DNA of 64,000 nucleotides from Erwinia typographi. Lineage in GTDB: Bacteria; Pseudomonadota; Gammaproteobacteria; Enterobacterales; Enterobacteriaceae. Both the position numbers and the translations under genes were made by a program. The notes under the pieces are model-generated. The model saw nothing but the letters and a program-made list of their open reading frames with translations, was not told the DNA's origin and did not search any database. Every line of letters starts with the position of its first letter. The stretch's first letter is position 1. This document shows, piece by piece, positions 62,639 to 64,000 of the stretch. The DNA lies in the NCBI RefSeq assembly GCF_000773975.1, contig NZ_JRUQ01000045.1, positions 62,001-126,000 on the forward strand, read 5' to 3'.

Positions 62639-62971
62639 ATGCTGTTTTTCAAGACAACCTGTCTGTTTTTTATCACCGCGCTGGCGGAAATCATTGGCTG
62701 CTTTTTGCCGTGGCTGTGGCTGAAAAAGGGCGGATCGGTGCTGCTTTTGCTGCCCGCAGCCGCCAGCCTGGCGCTCTTCGTCTGGTTGTTGACCCTTCAT
62801 CCGGCAGCCAGCGGCAGGGTTTATGCGGCCTATGGCGGGGTCTACGTGGTCACCGCGCTGATCTGGCTACGCCTGGTGGATGGCGTCAGGCTAAGCCATT
62901 ATGACTGGCTTGGGGCGGCAATCGCGTTTTGCGGAATGCTGATTATTGTCGCCGGTTGGGGAAGGGCGTAA
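62639..62971 (+). CDS. ynfA: Small membrane protein YnfA (UPF0060)
   Basis: A 110-residue protein with four membrane helices that matches the UPF0060/YnfA family of SMR-like transporters. Motifs are [21 protein letters not shown], then [39 protein letters not shown]. In Shigella, YnfA has been tied to efflux of drugs. It is convergent with ydfG and divergent from ynfB. Confidence 0.93.
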   Translation: MLFFKTTCLFFITALAEIIGCFLPWLWLKKGGSVLLLLPAAASLALFVWLLTLHPAASGRVYAAYGGVYVVTALIWLRLVDGVRLSHYDWLGAAIAFCGMLIIVAGWGRA

Positions 62972-62980
62972 ATCAATAGC

Positions 62981-63000
62981 AGGGAGCCTGGCGGCTCCCT
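62981..63000. terminator. Hairpin between ynfA and ydfG
   Basis: AGGGAGCC-TGGC-GGCTCCCT forms an 8-bp stem in the 46-bp gap between convergent genes. It has no strong U-tract. Confidence 0.55.
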
Positions 63001-63017
63001 CTCAGGCTGGCAGAGGC

Positions 63018-63764
63018 TCAGGCTTTGTGCACTTTCAATCCGGCCAGCGTCTGGCCTACCGGCATCATCTCCAGCGTGTTGATGTTGACGTGCTTCGGCA
63101 GCGTTGCCACCCAGAATACCGCTTCGGTAACATCTTCTGCCGTTAGCGGCTCCGCGCCGTCGTACACGCTGTCCGCTTTGGCATCGTCGCCCTTAAAACG
63201 CACGTTGGAAAACTCCGTGCCGCCCACCAGGCCTGGCTCAATGTCGGTCACCCGCAGCGCTGTGCCGTGTAAATCGGTACGCAGATTCAGGCTGAACTGG
63301 CGTACGAACGCTTTGGTTGCGCCGTAGACGTTGCCGCCCGCATAGGGCCAACTGCCGGCAATCGAGCCAATATTAATAATGTGGCCAACGTTTCTTTCCA
63401 CCATTGCAGGCAGCACCGCGCGGGTCATGTAAACCAGCCCTTTGTTGTTGGTGTCGATCATCGCTTCCCAGTCATCGATATTCGCTTTGTGCGCCGGTTC
63501 AATTCCCAGCGCCAGGCCAGCATTGTTCACCAGCACATCAATATTGCGCCAGTCGTCAGGCAGGCTTGTCAGCGCTTCTTCAATGCCCGCGCGGTTGCGC
63601 ACGTCCAGTTGCAGAGTGAAAAGGGCGTCACCCAACTCCTCTTTCAGCGCCTGCAGACGCTCCTGACGGCGGCCGATAGCAATAACTTTATGTCCCTGGG
63701 CAATGAAGCGGCGGGTAATGCTTTCGCCAAAGCCCGCGGTGGCGCCGGTAACAAATACGATCAT
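63018..63764 (-). CDS. ydfG: NADP-dependent 3-hydroxy acid dehydrogenase YdfG
   Basis: A 248-residue classical SDR, the same length as E. coli YdfG, which oxidises L-allo-threonine, serine and 3-hydroxy acids and reduces malonic semialdehyde. The cofactor motif TGATAGFGESI, NNAG and the catalytic GNVYGATKAF (YxxxK) with Ser in NIGSIAGSWPYAG are present. Start 63764 (MIVFVTGATAG) follows AGGAACAG and matches E. coli; ATG/GTG further upstream adds 13 residues. Confidence 0.94.
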   Translation of the reverse strand: MIVFVTGATAGFGESITRRFIAQGHKVIAIGRRQERLQALKEELGDALFTLQLDVRNRAGIEEALTSLPDDWRNIDVLVNNAGLALGIEPAHKANIDDWEAMIDTNNKGLVYMTRAVLPAMVERNVGHIINIGSIAGSWPYAGGNVYGATKAFVRQFSLNLRTDLHGTALRVTDIEPGLVGGTEFSNVRFKGDDAKADSVYDGAEPLTAEDVTEAVFWVATLPKHVNINTLEMMPVGQTLAGLKVHKA

Positions 63765-63840
63765 CTCACTGTTCCTCAACATATTTTGGGTTTCCGTCAC
63801 CATACCACTTCCCTCCGGAGCTGATAAGGACGAAAAGGTG

Positions 63841-63936
63841 ATGATTTATCAACGCGCACGCGTTGCACGGGAGTGGTGCGCCTTCACGTTAATTTGCTTT
63901 CTTTTAGTGCGTCTGTTTCGCGCAATCCTTATTTAA
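63841..63936 (+). CDS. Candidate small membrane peptide (31 aa)
   Basis: ATG 63841 to TAA 63936 encodes 31 residues: a basic start (MIYQRARVAREW) and a hydrophobic tail (CAFTLICFLLVRLFRAILI). A purine-rich GGACGAAAAGG precedes it. It is divergent from ydfG. A second, 10-codon frame (63948-63980) follows after GGAGGGCAAAG. No family is recognised; this may be a leader or chance. Confidence 0.25.
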   Translation: MIYQRARVAREWCAFTLICFLLVRLFRAILI

Positions 63937-63963
63937 GGAGGGCAAAGATGGAATTGTTTCTCA

Positions 63964-63999
63964 AGGCAACCGTTTGCTAGTACATGCAATCGGTTGCGC
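63964..63999. promoter_or_regulatory. Tandem LacI/PurR-type boxes at the right edge
   Basis: Two 16-bp boxes, AGGCAACCGTTTGCTA (63964-63979) and ATGCAATCGGTTGCGC (63984-63999), share GCAAYCGKTTGC. Each fits the PurR form ANGCAANCGNTTNCNT at 15 of 16 positions by my reading. Their centres are 20 bp apart, about two helical turns. The controlled gene is presumably outside the window to the right. Confidence 0.6.
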
Positions 64000-64000
64000 A

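Noticed and set aside
63703-63936. 77-codon + strand frame overlapping the start of ydfG
   Set aside because: Its first half is antisense to ydfG. Only the last 31 codons, outside ydfG, were kept as a tentative small ORF.

Overview
The window is a gene-dense enterobacterial chromosome segment. Its order follows the Escherichia coli/Salmonella replication-terminus region: pdxY-gstA-dtpA, nth-rsxEGDCBA-ydgK-cnu, ydgJ-add-malY-malX-malI-ydgA-manA-fumC-tus, ynfM-ynfL-mlc-bioD2, osmVWXY, ynfD-ynfB-ynfA-ydfG. The proteins resemble their E. coli counterparts closely, but the inserted genes differ from E. coli. I infer an Erwinia/Pantoea-like member of the Enterobacterales; the genus cannot be fixed from sequence alone. 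I see no tRNA, rRNA, insertion sequence, prophage or CRISPR array.

Layout. 1-5.1 kb: end of pdxY, gstA, a LysR regulator divergent from a GST plus flavin-fold pair, then dtpA. 5.7-9.5 kb: betI-betB-betA, choline to glycine betaine. 9.6-15.4 kb: an accessory block with a monooxygenase, a rhodanese and a thiazole-kinase-like gene on one strand, and a MetNIQ-type importer on the other. 15.5-21.9 kb: the Rsx (Rnf) electron-transport operon fused head-to-tail with nth. 22.3-25.5 kb: an MFS carrier and a large lactonase-like protein. 26-31.3 kb: cnu, then ytfQRT-yjfF, a galactofuranose-type importer not found here in E. coli. 31.5-43.9 kb: ydgJ, adenosine deaminase, the MalI regulon, ydgA, manA, fumC (without fumA), tus with a consensus Ter site, and an H-NS-family gene. 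44-51 kb: a second Ter-like site, abrB, a LysR/SDR pair, betT, two DUF1471 secreted proteins. 51-64 kb: a Cys-rich TetR with msrA, ynfM/ynfL, mlc, bioD2, the OsmU osmoprotectant ABC system, a DHA2-type exporter, and ynfD-ynfB / ynfA / ydfG.

How it works together. Osmoprotection is a strong theme: choline uptake (BetT), oxidation (BetA, BetB), BetI control and a betaine-type ABC importer (OsmVWXY) all lie here. betT is about 42 kb from betIBA, yet both promoters carry nearly the same BetI-like palindrome placed identically over the -35 box. Sugar control is the second theme (Mlc, MalI, ManA, YtfQRT-YjfF, several CRP-like sites). Redox and oxidative stress is the third (Rsx complex, Nth, FumC, MsrA with a Cys-rich TetR and DUF1471 proteins).

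The best candidates for undescribed biology are the 9.6-15.4 kb divergon, the TetR-MsrA-DUF1471 module with three matching operators, the MFS/lactonase pair, the duplicated Ter signal and the tandem LacI/PurR-type boxes at the right edge.
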